NCBI GenBank assembly: GCA_903878415.1
Contig: CAIRHO010000038.1
Location: 17,118 to 81,117, forward strand
Direction of reading: 5' to 3'
Length of the DNA stretch: 64,000 bases
Source: an uncultured Actinomycetes bacterium
GTDB lineage: Bacteria; Actinomycetota; Actinomycetes; Nanopelagicales; Nanopelagicaceae
Position 1 is the stretch's first letter. Every line of letters starts with the position of its first letter. Position numbers and translations under genes: made by a program. Under the pieces are notes generated by a model. That model saw nothing but the letters and a program-made list of their open reading frames with translations. It searched no databases and was not told where the DNA came from. This document shows positions 38,240 to 47,226 of this stretch, one piece after another.

Positions 38240-38853
38240 AGATTGAAAAAAGCTTTAATCGAATTAATAACCATCTCAAATGCGATTGCTGCTAAGAGCA
38301 AGCCTGCGATTCGAGCGACTAACATGACGCCCGATTCTTTAATTAATGAAACAATCTTTGTTGAAAACATCAAAGAGATTCCAATAACTAAATGAACTCC
38401 GACAATTGCAAGAAAAAGCGCTATGCCACTCTTCACGCCATCAACTTTTTGCACAAAGAGCATGGTTGCAACAATCGCTCCAGGTCCGGCAAGCAGTGGA
38501 GTCCCAAGTGGTACTAACGCAACGTTCACATCTTTCTGAGTAGAACTATTACCAGTTCCGCCTTGTAAGAGTTCTAAAGAAACTAATAACAATAACAATC
38601 CGCCAGCTCCTTGTAATGCTGGAATAGAGATATTTAAGTAGTTCAAAATTAATCGTCCAAAGAGTGCAAAAAGAGTAATTACAAAGAATGAAACTGCAGC
38701 ACCTTGCCAAGCTAATCGATTTCGAATTGCCGCTGGTTTATTTTGCACCAAACTCAAGAAGACTGGAGTAGCACCTGGTGGATCCATAATCACAATTAGC
38801 GTCACAAATGCTTGCAGGCCAAATGTCACTGCAGAAACGTTATTTAGATTCAC
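38236..38853 (-). CDS. MarC family membrane protein
   Basis: 205 aa, six membrane helices, with family motifs M-D-P-P-G-A-T-P-V-F (about 23-32), G-G-L-L-L-L-L-V-S-L-E-L-L-Q-G and P-L-G-T-P-L-L-A-G-P-G-A-I. Function is unknown; an early link to multiple antibiotic resistance was withdrawn for the family. The start overlaps the PHP gene by 4 bp. Confidence 0.88.
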   Translation of the reverse strand: MNLNNVSAVTFGLQAFVTLIVIMDPPGATPVFLSLVQNKPAAIRNRLAWQGAAVSFFVITLFALFGRLILNYLNISIPALQGAGGLLLLLVSLELLQGGTGNSSTQKDVNVALVPLGTPLLAGPGAIVATMLFVQKVDGVKSGIALFLAIVGVHLVIGISLMFSTKIVSLIKESGVMLVARIAGLLLAAIAFEMVINSIKAFFNL

Positions 38854-39695
38854 TTTCGCACCACCCTTCGATTATTTGCACGCAATTCAAGTTTTTCCCA
38901 TTGTCTTAGTTCGGTTGTATTTTCTGCCAACTTATTTATTTTACCGCTTCCATGGTAATCGCTGGCACCAGTTATTGCTAAGCCATACGAATATGCCACG
39001 CGTAATAACGATGCTTTCTCAGTTTCACTGTGATCTCTATGATCAACTTCAATGCCGTCCAAACCAGCATCGACTAAACCTCTAAAAGATTCCGCTGTTA
39101 TAACGCGTCCTCTATGAGATGCATATGGATGTGCAATTACTGCAACACCGCCAGCAGCTTTGATCAATCGAATCGCATCTTCCGGAGTTGGAGAATAGTG
39201 TGCAACATAATATTTAGATTGATTATGAAGGAGCGCGGTAAAAGCATCTTCTCGGCTGTTGACATGACCTTTCGCGATTAGTGCATCTGCAAGATGTGGC
39301 CGACCAAGAGTTGCACCATCGCTAAGTTGAGCCATTACATCTGCAATAGTTATCTCGATTCCTGCAACATTTAATTTTTCAATTATTCGATCCATCCGAG
39401 ATAATCGATTCTCTCGAGTCTTAGCTAATTCTGCTTGCAAAGCTTGATTTTCTGAATCAAATAGCAAACCCAACATATGGACACTTATGCCACCTTCAGC
39501 TTGACAGGATATTTCTGCGCCAAGTACTAAATCCATTCCAGAAGTTAGGGAATCGCAAGCTTCTTGCCATCCGGAAGTTGTGTCATGATCGGTTAAAGCA
39601 AGCACTGAAATTCCAGCACTTTGAGCTTTTAAAATTAACTCTCTTGGGGAATCAGTTCCATCACTTATGTTGGAATGGGTATGCAAATCAATCAC
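38850..39695 (-). CDS. PHP-domain phosphoesterase (YciV/RNase AM-like)
   Basis: 281 aa. The metal-binding PHP signature D-L-H-T-H-S-N-I-S-D-G-T is at 3-14, with L-T-D-H-D-T, A-H-P-Y-A-S-H and S-D-Y-H-G. Members cleave nucleoside 3',5'-bisphosphates or trim rRNA 5' ends. GTG start at 39695 has TAGCGT 6 nt upstream, inside the end of the EamA gene spacer. Co-directional with marC. Confidence 0.82.
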   Translation of the reverse strand: MIDLHTHSNISDGTDSPRELILKAQSAGISVLALTDHDTTSGWQEACDSLTSGMDLVLGAEISCQAEGGISVHMLGLLFDSENQALQAELAKTRENRLSRMDRIIEKLNVAGIEITIADVMAQLSDGATLGRPHLADALIAKGHVNSREDAFTALLHNQSKYYVAHYSPTPEDAIRLIKAAGGVAVIAHPYASHRGRVITAESFRGLVDAGLDGIEVDHRDHSETEKASLLRVAYSYGLAITGASDYHGSGKINKLAENTTELRQWEKLELRANNRRVVRK

Positions 39696-39699
39696 AGAA

Positions 39700-40614
39700 T
39701 CACGCTACCGGGTTAAAGCTTTTTTCAATTGATGGCTTACTTCGCATCACAAAAATTGCGCAACCGCTTAGAATTAATAGTATGCCTGGAATTGTTGCTC
39801 TAGGAGGAATTTGTCCCATCCACCAAAATGCCAATATTGCACAAACTGGAACCTCAAAGAAGGCAAGTAGCGAAACTACTGTTGCCGAAACCCGCTTCAA
39901 AGTGAAGTTAAACATTGTGTGTCCCATAACTTGCGCTCCAAGAAATAAGAAAAACAATAGCATCCATTGATATTTCGTATAATGAATCAAGTTGTACTTA
40001 TTAAGTATTACAAACGGTAATACCGAAACGGCACACGATGCATAGCAGATTGTCGTGTAAGTTGAAGTAGCTATTTTACGCTGTGCATGTGAACCGATTA
40101 TTAAATACATTGCGGACATTGCACCGCATCCGATTGCCGATAAATCTCCAATAAAAGCTCGAGTTGATAATTGAAAATCAATTCCGGTAATTAAAACCAC
40201 TCCAGCAAATGAAATTAACATACCAATCCATGCTTGCCGTGAAATTTTTCCACCAAAAAATGTTACAAATATTGCAGCAAAAATCGGTTGCATTGCTGCG
40301 AGAGCAGCTCCGGTTGCAACGCTGGTTAATCGCATTGCATAAAAGAATCCTATGAAATGTAGTGATAGCGCCAGCCCTGCAATAATCGCAAAACCCATAC
40401 CGCTTCGGTGGTCTTTACTTCGCCACTCTTTTGCTTTAATTGCAAATGGCAGCATCAGAATGCTTCCCGCGATATTGCGCCATAAAATCAATACAAATAC
40501 CGGCATGATGCTTAAGGCAACTATCGGTCCAGCAGTGCCGACACCGATAATTCCAATTAGCAATAACGGAATATCTCGCCCAGTGGGCATATCTGTGTGG
40601 TTCTGATCTTTCAC
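39700..40614 (-). CDS. EamA/DMT family transporter
   Basis: 304 aa with ten membrane helices in two EamA halves (about 10-145 and 155-290). Drug/metabolite exporters of this family release amino acids or metabolites; the substrate is unknown. GTG 40614 fits the leaderless pattern; an ATG lies a few codons inside. Divergent from the MgtE-like gene. Confidence 0.85.
   Translation of the reverse strand: MKDQNHTDMPTGRDIPLLLIGIIGVGTAGPIVALSIMPVFVLILWRNIAGSILMLPFAIKAKEWRSKDHRSGMGFAIIAGLALSLHFIGFFYAMRLTSVATGAALAAMQPIFAAIFVTFFGGKISRQAWIGMLISFAGVVLITGIDFQLSTRAFIGDLSAIGCGAMSAMYLIIGSHAQRKIATSTYTTICYASCAVSVLPFVILNKYNLIHYTKYQWMLLFFLFLGAQVMGHTMFNFTLKRVSATVVSLLAFFEVPVCAILAFWWMGQIPPRATIPGILLILSGCAIFVMRSKPSIEKSFNPVA
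39702..39707 (-). promoter_or_regulatory. -10 element of the PHP gene (leaderless)
   Basis: TAGCGT lies 6 nt before GTG 39695 and overlaps the end of the EamA coding region. Confidence 0.45.
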
Positions 40615-40621
40615 AGTCGCA

Positions 40622-40627
40622 AACGTA
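40622..40627 (-). promoter_or_regulatory. -10 element of the EamA gene (leaderless)
   Basis: TACGTT lies 7 nt before GTG 40614. Confidence 0.45.
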
Positions 40628-40652
40628 CACGCGCCATTGTGTTTTCAAGGAC

Positions 40653-40658
40653 TATCCT
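40653..40658 (+). promoter_or_regulatory. -10 element of the MgtE-like gene (leaderless)
   Basis: TATCCT lies 7 nt before ATG 40666 and supports this start against the longer frame. Confidence 0.5.
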
Positions 40659-40665
40659 TTGCTCC

Positions 40666-41952
40666 ATGAGCGGGAATGTAATGGAACGCGTATTCCTCGC
40701 CCGGCTAGCAGGGACGGCAGTCTTTGAACCCAATGGGGATCAAGTTGGCAAGGTGCGAGATGCTGTGGCGACCCTGCGCACAAATAATCAACCACCTCGT
40801 GTTTTAGGTTTAATTGTTGAAGTACCACCAAGGCGTCGAATTTTTATTCCAATTACTCGCGTTACTTCAATTGAGAACGGCACTGTAGTTATTACTGGAA
40901 CTCTAAATATGCGCCGTTACGAAAAACGTCAAAGTGAAATGTTGGTCATAGGTGAACTGCTTGATCGAACTGTTACTTTGGAAAGTTCTGCCGAAGCAGT
41001 ATTGGTTGAAGATATTGCGATGGAAATTAATCGCACCGGTGATTGGTTTCTAACCCGCGTACATGTCATGCGAAAAAGTCGTGGCCTGCGTCGTCGTGGC
41101 GCTTCATCAACAGTTGATTGGGAAAACATTTCTGGAATTGCAACTTTGGAATCTAATCAAGGTGTTAGTAATTTGCTTGCAACTTTGGCAAACTTACGAG
41201 CTCCAGACCTTGCATTGGTATTACATGATTTAGCACTAAAACGTCGAGTTGAAGTTGCGCGAGCTTTAGATGATGAGCGACTTGCAGATGTTCTCGAAGA
41301 GATGGATGAAGCCGCACGTGTAGAACTTCTTGCAGAACTTGAAGGCGAGCGAGCCGCGGATGTGCTTAGCGAAATGGATCCTGATGATGCTGCTGACTTA
41401 CTCCGCGAAATCGGGCAAGAACGCGCTCATACACTTTTAGAATTAATGGAGCCAGATGAAGCAGAAGATGTTCGGCGCTTGATGCGTTACGAAGATTATT
41501 CAGCTGGTGGAATGATGACAACCGAACCAATTGTGTTGACAGCGGATACTTCAGTTGCAGAAGCACTTGCGACTGTAAGACAGAGTGAAATTCCACCAGC
41601 TCTAGCATCGCAAGTTTATGTTTGCCGCCCACCATTAGAAACGCCAACCGGACGATTTATTGGAATTGTGCATTTTCAACGATTATTGCGCGAGCCACCA
41701 GCTACTTTGCTAGGTGCGATAGTTGATATTACGACTACTCCACTAGCTCCTGAAGTTCCACTTAGCGAGGTTTCCTCTTATCTAGCAAGTTACAACTTGT
41801 TGGCAGTGCCAATTGTGGACCCTAACGAGAGATTGCTTGGTGTAGTTACAGTCGATGATGTTTTGGATCACTTGTTACCTGAAAACTGGCGCCATGCAAA
41901 TAACAATGGATTAAACGGCTCAGAAATTAATAGCACGAAAGCGGAGGAATAG
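40666..41952 (+). CDS. PRC-barrel, MgtE-N and CBS domain protein without channel
   Basis: 428 aa. A PRC-barrel-like domain (about 5-90), then the MgtE N-terminal superhelix with repeated E-M-D-x-x-D/E-A-A-x-L-L units (about 165-265), then two CBS domains (about 275-415). In MgtE these parts sense Mg2+ and gate a membrane channel, but no membrane helix is present here, so this is a free sensor or regulator. Rv1232c is a similar protein from memory. The DUF1003 gene begins 2 bp after its stop and might provide the membrane part. Confidence 0.78.
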   Translation: MSGNVMERVFLARLAGTAVFEPNGDQVGKVRDAVATLRTNNQPPRVLGLIVEVPPRRRIFIPITRVTSIENGTVVITGTLNMRRYEKRQSEMLVIGELLDRTVTLESSAEAVLVEDIAMEINRTGDWFLTRVHVMRKSRGLRRRGASSTVDWENISGIATLESNQGVSNLLATLANLRAPDLALVLHDLALKRRVEVARALDDERLADVLEEMDEAARVELLAELEGERAADVLSEMDPDDAADLLREIGQERAHTLLELMEPDEAEDVRRLMRYEDYSAGGMMTTEPIVLTADTSVAEALATVRQSEIPPALASQVYVCRPPLETPTGRFIGIVHFQRLLREPPATLLGAIVDITTTPLAPEVPLSEVSSYLASYNLLAVPIVDPNERLLGVVTVDDVLDHLLPENWRHANNNGLNGSEINSTKAEE

Positions 41953-41954
41953 AG

Positions 41955-42452
41955 ATGGCACGGTTTAAAGGTTTAGATACACCTCGCGAAGCGCGCCGTT
42001 CAATCCGGCCATCTTATGATCCAGAAACTTTTGGTGCGCTCTCTGAAAAATTTGCGCGTTTTCTTGGCACTGCTCGCTTCTTGGTTTACATGACAGTCTT
42101 TGTGCTCTCTTGGGCGTTATGGAATTCGTTAGCACCTGATAAGTGGCGCTTTGATAGCTACCCTTTTATATTCTTGACGTTAATTCTTTCATTGCAAGCT
42201 TCTTATGCAGCACCGCTAATTTTGTTGGCCCAGAATCGACAAGCGGATCGAGATCGAATTCAATACCAAGAAGATCGCGCTCGAGATGATCGAAATCTTG
42301 CAGATACCGAATACTTAACAAGAGAGCTTGCGAGTTTGCGAACTGCTATCGGTGAGATTGCTACCCGTGATTTCGTACGTAGTGAATTACAAGATGCAGT
42401 TGAAGAAATTGTAAAGAACTCAAGTATTAAGTCCAAGCCGGACGCCAACTAA
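41955..42452 (+). CDS. DUF1003 membrane protein
   Basis: 165 aa. Two membrane helices (about 40-60 and 70-95) with the family stretch L-T-L-I-L-S-L-Q-A-S-Y-A-A-P-L-I-L-L-A-Q-N, then a charged, coiled-coil-like tail. Function unknown; the domain occurs with Mg2+/cation regulators. GGAGG lies in the stop of the previous gene, so they are coupled. The 3' end overlaps mrp by 33 bp. Confidence 0.85.
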   Translation: MARFKGLDTPREARRSIRPSYDPETFGALSEKFARFLGTARFLVYMTVFVLSWALWNSLAPDKWRFDSYPFIFLTLILSLQASYAAPLILLAQNRQADRDRIQYQEDRARDDRNLADTEYLTRELASLRTAIGEIATRDFVRSELQDAVEEIVKNSSIKSKPDAN

Positions 42453-43538
42453 AGATTTATTTCTCACTGTTAATTGATCGACAATCGCTTCAAGTGCTTT
42501 TGCCGCATTTGATTCAGGGTTTCGCAGAACAAGTGGCGTTCCAGTGTCGCCGCCTTCTCTAAGGTTTGGATCAAATGGTATTTTTGCAAGCAATGGAACT
42601 TCAGCGCCAAGCAAACTACTTAATCGAGCCGCTGTTTCTGCCCCGCCATTTTGACCAAATAATGAAATTGATTCCCCACAATGTGGGCAAGGAAACTCAG
42701 ACATATTTTCGACAACTCCGAGCAGATGCTGTTTGAGTTGATGGGCGATTCGACCGGCACGTTCGGCTACTTCAGCTGCAGCAATTTGCGGTGTGGTTAC
42801 TACCAATATTTCGGAAGCTGGAATTAATTGACCAAGCGAGATTGCGATATCACCCGTTCCTGGCGGTAGATCTAAATAAAGAAAATCAAGATCGCCCCAA
42901 TACGCATCAGTCAATAATTGTTCAAGTACGCGATGTAATAGCGGACCTCGGTATGCAATCGGATCTGAACGTTCTGGCTTAAACATCTCCATTGAGACAA
43001 CTTTCACGCCATGCGCTTCTAGCGGAATAAAAGTTTGATCTATGGCAGTTGGTCGCTGGCCTTCTAATCCCATTAATCGCGGGATTGAATGGCCATATAC
43101 GTCAGCATCTAAAATTCCAACTTTAAACCCACGCTTAGCAGTTGCGACTGCAAGATTGACTGTAACTGAAGACTTTCCTACTCCGCCTTTTCCAGAAGCT
43201 ATTCCGAAAACTCTAGTAAGCGAATCTGGCTGTGCAAACGGAATTATTTTCTCTCTGCCGCCTTGCAAAAGTTTTTTAACTGCACCGCGTTGCGCTTCGT
43301 TCATTACGCCGAAATTTATTTTAACTTCTTTAACTTCCGAAATCGCCGTAACTGCTTTGGTTATGTCGGCAGTTAGTCGATCGCGCATCGGACATCCAGA
43401 AATTGTTAATAAAATTCCAAGTGTCGCTATACCAGAATCAAATGCAACCGATTCAACCATTCCTAATTCTGTAAGCGGCTTATGAAGCTCTGGATCGGAA
43501 ACGGTAGCAAGTGCAGCATTTATTTTCGAAAGCGTCAT
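42420..43538 (-). CDS. mrp: Mrp/ApbC iron-sulfur carrier ATPase
   Basis: 372 aa. An N-terminal MIP18-like domain (about 5-85) precedes the P-loop domain with S-G-K-G-G-V-G-K-S-S (about 112-121), D-A-D-V-Y-G-H-S-I-P-R and the CxxC in F-P-C-P-H-C-G. It binds and hands over Fe-S clusters. The ATG overlaps the tatB stop by 4 bp. Confidence 0.92.
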   Translation of the reverse strand: MTLSKINAALATVSDPELHKPLTELGMVESVAFDSGIATLGILLTISGCPMRDRLTADITKAVTAISEVKEVKINFGVMNEAQRGAVKKLLQGGREKIIPFAQPDSLTRVFGIASGKGGVGKSSVTVNLAVATAKRGFKVGILDADVYGHSIPRLMGLEGQRPTAIDQTFIPLEAHGVKVVSMEMFKPERSDPIAYRGPLLHRVLEQLLTDAYWGDLDFLYLDLPPGTGDIAISLGQLIPASEILVVTTPQIAAAEVAERAGRIAHQLKQHLLGVVENMSEFPCPHCGESISLFGQNGGAETAARLSSLLGAEVPLLAKIPFDPNLREGGDTGTPLVLRNPESNAAKALEAIVDQLTVRNKSLVGVRLGLNT

Positions 43539-43849
43539 AATATTTCTGGGTCTAGTTTTGTAATTTTTTTAATTTCTTTAATCTCTTTTACTGCGCTTGC
43601 ATTGTCCTCGATAACTTCATTTAAATGTTTCTTAATAAAAGTTTTTGGGTGTAGATCCTTTACATCTAAATCTTCAAAGCCTGGTCCAAGATTTTCGCGC
43701 AATTGCGTCGTGGCTAATTGAGAGAGATTCCGCGCTTTTTTTAATAATTTTGCGGCATCAACGGCTAGCTTGGGTAAGCGTTCTGGGCCGACTAGGAAAA
43801 TTGCAATTATTCCTAAACCAATCATCTCGCCAGCGCCAATATCGAACAT
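43535..43849 (-). CDS. tatB: Sec-independent translocase protein TatB
   Basis: 104 aa. A short N-terminal membrane helix ends in V-G-P-E-R-L-P (about 20-26) and is followed by an amphipathic helix and a long charged tail, the TatB layout. It forms the twin-arginine receptor with TatC. Position between mrp and htrA matches Rv1224. TAGTAT lies 6 nt before the ATG. Confidence 0.88.
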   Translation of the reverse strand: MFDIGAGEMIGLGIIAIFLVGPERLPKLAVDAAKLLKKARNLSQLATTQLRENLGPGFEDLDVKDLHPKTFIKKHLNEVIEDNASAVKEIKEIKKITKLDPEIL

Positions 43850-43855
43850 AGCCCA

Positions 43856-43861
43856 ATACTA
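43856..43861 (-). promoter_or_regulatory. -10 element of tatB (leaderless)
   Basis: TAGTAT (4 of 6 consensus bases) lies 6 nt before ATG 43849. Confidence 0.55.
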
Positions 43862-43901
43862 GGGTTAAGTTTGCAGACTCCTCAACCAGCCCAAATCGCG
43901 G

Positions 43902-45038
43902 TTAGTTCTTAGCGGCAGCTAACGTAACTTTTACCGTCGAAACTTTTCCGCTGCGAGAGTATGTAACTGAAATAACATCGCCAACATCATGTGATCGAAT
44001 TGCCACTATTAATTCATCAGAGGAATTAATCACAACCCCGTCAATTTTCAAGATGACATCGCCAGCCGTTAACCCCGCTTTTGCGGCTGGACCATCTGCA
44101 ACTACAGAGCCAGAGCGATCTGAAATCTTCGATCCAGTGCCAGTGAATGAGGTGTCAACCATAACTCCCATAATTGGGTAAGTTGCTTTCCCGGTGTTTA
44201 TTAATTGCTCTGCAGTCTTCTTTGCTTGATTAATCGGAATTGCAAAACCTAAACCGATTGAACCTGATTGGCTACCGTAAGAAGAACGAAGTGTTGCGAT
44301 TGCCGAGTTAACTCCAACGACAGCTCCAGTTGAATCAACTAATGGCCCACCTGAATTTCCTGGGTTAATTGCAGCATCGGTTTGTAGCGCATTAATAAAT
44401 GAACTTTCGTTAGTTCCAGATCCTGATGTTACGGCGCGATTTTTTGCGCTGATAATTCCGGAGGTTACCGTTCCAGAAAGGCCCAATGGTGATCCAATTG
44501 CGATCACATTATCGCCAACCTGGATTGCATCGCTGTCACCAAATTGCAGCGCAGACAGTCCGGTTGCGGAAATTTTTAAAACTGCAAGATCATATGCAGC
44601 ATCTCTTCCAAGGATTCTTGCACCAAAAGTTTTTCCATCATTTAATGTAACTTTAATTTCACCTTTTTGATCTGCAGCATTAGCAATGACGTGATTATTT
44701 GTAAGAATGTAGCCATCGCTACGAATTACAAAACCAGAACCTGATGCTCCCCCCAATGAAGTATTGACTGTTATCGAAACCACCGAAGGCAAAACTCGGG
44801 CAGCAATTCCAGCTATGGAATCCGGTTGCCGTTCTATAGTGCTACTAGCCGAAACCAATTTAACGTTTTTTGCTGAAATAGATCCGCTGCCAAAGTAATT
44901 ACCACCAATGCCTCCGATAATTCCAGCGATCAGCGCGATAGCTATCGTGCCAGATACTGGCTTGCGCGGTGCTTTTCGAGTAACAGTTACATCGCGATCA
45001 GGATGGGACCACCAGGCTGGGACGATCTCTTGATACAT
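43902..45038 (-). CDS. htrA: HtrA/DegP-type serine protease
   Basis: 378 aa. A membrane anchor (about 29-50) precedes a trypsin-like domain with the triad His (N-N-H-V-I), Asp (Y-D-L-A-V-L) and Ser (N-P-G-N-S-G-G-P-L), and one C-terminal PDZ domain (about 285-375). It degrades misfolded envelope proteins. In mycobacteria it lies after sigE-rseA; here the O-methyltransferase is 20 bp upstream instead. Ribosome site TAGGAG. Confidence 0.93.
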   Translation of the reverse strand: MYQEIVPAWWSHPDRDVTVTRKAPRKPVSGTIAIALIAGIIGGIGGNYFGSGSISAKNVKLVSASSTIERQPDSIAGIAARVLPSVVSITVNTSLGGASGSGFVIRSDGYILTNNHVIANAADQKGEIKVTLNDGKTFGARILGRDAAYDLAVLKISATGLSALQFGDSDAIQVGDNVIAIGSPLGLSGTVTSGIISAKNRAVTSGSGTNESSFINALQTDAAINPGNSGGPLVDSTGAVVGVNSAIATLRSSYGSQSGSIGLGFAIPINQAKKTAEQLINTGKATYPIMGVMVDTSFTGTGSKISDRSGSVVADGPAAKAGLTAGDVILKIDGVVINSSDELIVAIRSHDVGDVISVTYSRSGKVSTVKVTLAAAKN

Positions 45039-45058
45039 ATAATTGCTCCTAATTTAAA

Positions 45059-45673
45059 TTAATTTAATTTTGTGGCTACGAGAACACCTTCGCCAAGAGG
45101 TAATAACATTGGCTCCCAGCGATCATCTGTCTCTTTAATTGACTTAATGGTTTCCCTTCGTGAAATTGTTATTGGATCACGTTGGGTTGGATCAGCAACT
45201 TTACCGCCACCAAGTGCGCTATCAATTAAGAGAATGCCGCCCGGACGCAGTGCCCGAAAACCTTGATCTACTGATTCAAGTAAGTCTTCAAAATCTCTAA
45301 TCACAAACAAATCATAAAGACTATCGGCTAGTTTCGAAATTACATCTCGAGTGTTACCAGTGATTAATCTATATTGCGCAGCATTAATATCGCCATCTTC
45401 AAAAGCAGTTCGAGCAATTTTAGAATTTTCAGCTTCTTCATCAATTGAAGTAAGCACTCCCTGTTTTGCTAGACCCTTGAATATCCATAATCCACTTACG
45501 CCAGAACCAGTTCCAACTTCTACTACTGAAGTTGCACCAACCAAATGTGTTAAGTACCGAAGTAGTGAACCGACAATCGGCGTAGTATTTAAAGTTCCAA
45601 TTTCGTCGCCACGAGCCCGAGCCCGTTGCGTAACTGTATCTTCCGGTAAATAATTTTCGGAGAATGAATTCAT
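45059..45673 (-). CDS. O-methyltransferase (Rv1220c-like)
   Basis: 204 aa. SAM-binding V-V-E-V-G-T-G-S-G-V-S-G-L-W and a D-S-A-L-G-G-G late motif belong to the cation-dependent O-methyltransferase family (COMT-like); substrate unknown. The ATG at 45673 starts where homologues do; ATG 45709 or GTG 45694 would overlap the end of pepA and have no better ribosome site. Runs into htrA. Confidence 0.82.
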   Translation of the reverse strand: MNSFSENYLPEDTVTQRARARGDEIGTLNTTPIVGSLLRYLTHLVGATSVVEVGTGSGVSGLWIFKGLAKQGVLTSIDEEAENSKIARTAFEDGDINAAQYRLITGNTRDVISKLADSLYDLFVIRDFEDLLESVDQGFRALRPGGILLIDSALGGGKVADPTQRDPITISRRETIKSIKETDDRWEPMLLPLGEGVLVATKLN

Positions 45674-45690
45674 ATCTCCGCGCTGGATAC

Positions 45691-47194
45691 TCACAGAGTT
45701 GCGATCCATTCAGTTAAAAGTCGAACTGAGAAACCAGTTCCTCCTTTTACATACTCTCCTGCATCAACTTCGGATCGACCTGGACCAGCGATATCAAAAT
45801 GTACCCACTTGCGCTTTCCTACGAATTTCTCTAAAAATAGCGCCGCAGTTACTGAACCTGCCGAGAAGTGAAATTTATCTGCAGTGGTTGTAATCTGCAA
45901 TATCGCTTTCAAGCGCAACTTCGTAATCATCAACTAGCGGCATATGCCAAACTCGATCACCAGAAATTTCACCAATTTCATGTAATTTCTTAGCTAACTT
46001 AGCGTCCCGGGTATACATCGCAGCGTATTGGCGACCGAGGCCAAGAGTTGCTGCGCCGGTCAACGTTGCAACATCAATTAAATAATCTGGATCTAAATTC
46101 TTATCTGCAAACGCTAGGCCATCTGCTAAAACTAAACGCCCTTCGGCATCGGTATTTATAACTTCAACAGTCGTTCCGCCATAATGCTTAATTACATCCG
46201 ATGGTCTCTGTGCACTTCCAGAAAATGCATTTTCTGCACACATCATTAGCGCTGTTACTCGAACATTTGGAGCTAACTTAGAAACGGCTACGACTGTTGC
46301 CAAAATTGCGGCTGCACCCGCCATATCGCTCTTCATCGCCATCATCGTGTCGTAGGGACGTTTTAACGAAACGCCACCAGTATCAAAAGTGATTCCTTTG
46401 CCAACTAAAACGACATGTTTCCAATTCTTAGATCCGCGCGGCGCATAAGCAACTTGAACAAATCTAGGTGAATGAATTCTCGAGGAATTACCCACTGCTC
46501 GAAGACCACCAAACTCAGCCAATTCTTCTCCGCTCTTCACTGTTACTTTCACATCAGGATGTTTGGCTAGCATTTTTGCTTGGCTAGCCAACCAGGCTGG
46601 TGTCGCGATATTGGCAGGAGTGTGAATTAAATTTCGCGCAATCCATACAGATTCGATTTCAATCTGCGCGAGTTCAATCTCTTTTACAAATTTGCCCATT
46701 ATGGAAAAACGTGGAGTTTCTGGTGCTGGCGTACTTTTTTCGGCCCAAGTGTATGTAGCGAGCGCTAACGCAACCGCATGAGCCTTTATGGATTCACTAT
46801 CTGCCGAGCAAGCCGATAGCAGATGAGTACTACTGCCTTTAACTTTTCGACCAAGTAGTGCACCGACTTTACGCAAATCTGACGGCGTGCCAGTCCCAAC
46901 TCCGACTAAGAAAATCTTCTGTAACTTTGTTTTATCACCGGAGAGTAAAATTTCAATTAATTCGCCAACTTTCCCGACAAGTGGCGTTCCGAATTTTTCA
47001 ATTTCATTCTCAAAGGAAATGCCAGTTATTTTTTCAAGAGTCCGTTCAAATCCTTTTACGCTAGCTACTCTTGCACCGGTTTCATCTACAACTAATGGGA
47101 GTGCGATTGCATGTACTCCCGCAAGAAGCTTCGAGTTTTCGGTACTCTGGAACTGCAGCTCTAGGCTCGATAGTTTTGGGACCGCTCTATTCAT
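45691..47194 (-). pseudogene. pepA: Leucyl aminopeptidase, frameshifted near its 3' end
   Basis: M17 family. The first frame runs from ATG 47194 with the metal and catalytic blocks G-K-G-I-T-F-D-T-G-G, M-K-S-D-M-A-G-A-A and N-T-D-A-E-G-R-L-V-L-A-D, then hits TAA at 45875 right after E-S-D-I-A-D-Y-N. The conserved remainder (S-A-G-S-V-T-A-A-L-F-L ... K-G-G-T-G-F-S-V-R) continues in another frame to TGA at 45691. Removing one C near 45886-45887 restores a single 500-codon frame. All active-site residues lie before the shift, but the last 60 residues help shape the core. Sequencing error, recent mutation or recoding are all possible. Confidence 0.85.
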
Positions 47195-47201
47195 AGTGCG
47201 G

Positions 47202-47207
47202 ACGCTA
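47202..47207 (-). promoter_or_regulatory. -10 element of pepA (leaderless)
   Basis: TAGCGT lies 7 nt before ATG 47194, in the 32-bp gap to the divergent nhaA. Confidence 0.5.
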
Positions 47208-47226
47208 ACGAAAAAAAGGAGAAGTT

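Noticed and set aside
45691..45933. Separate 80-aa gene
   Set aside because: It is the frameshifted end of pepA, not an independent gene.
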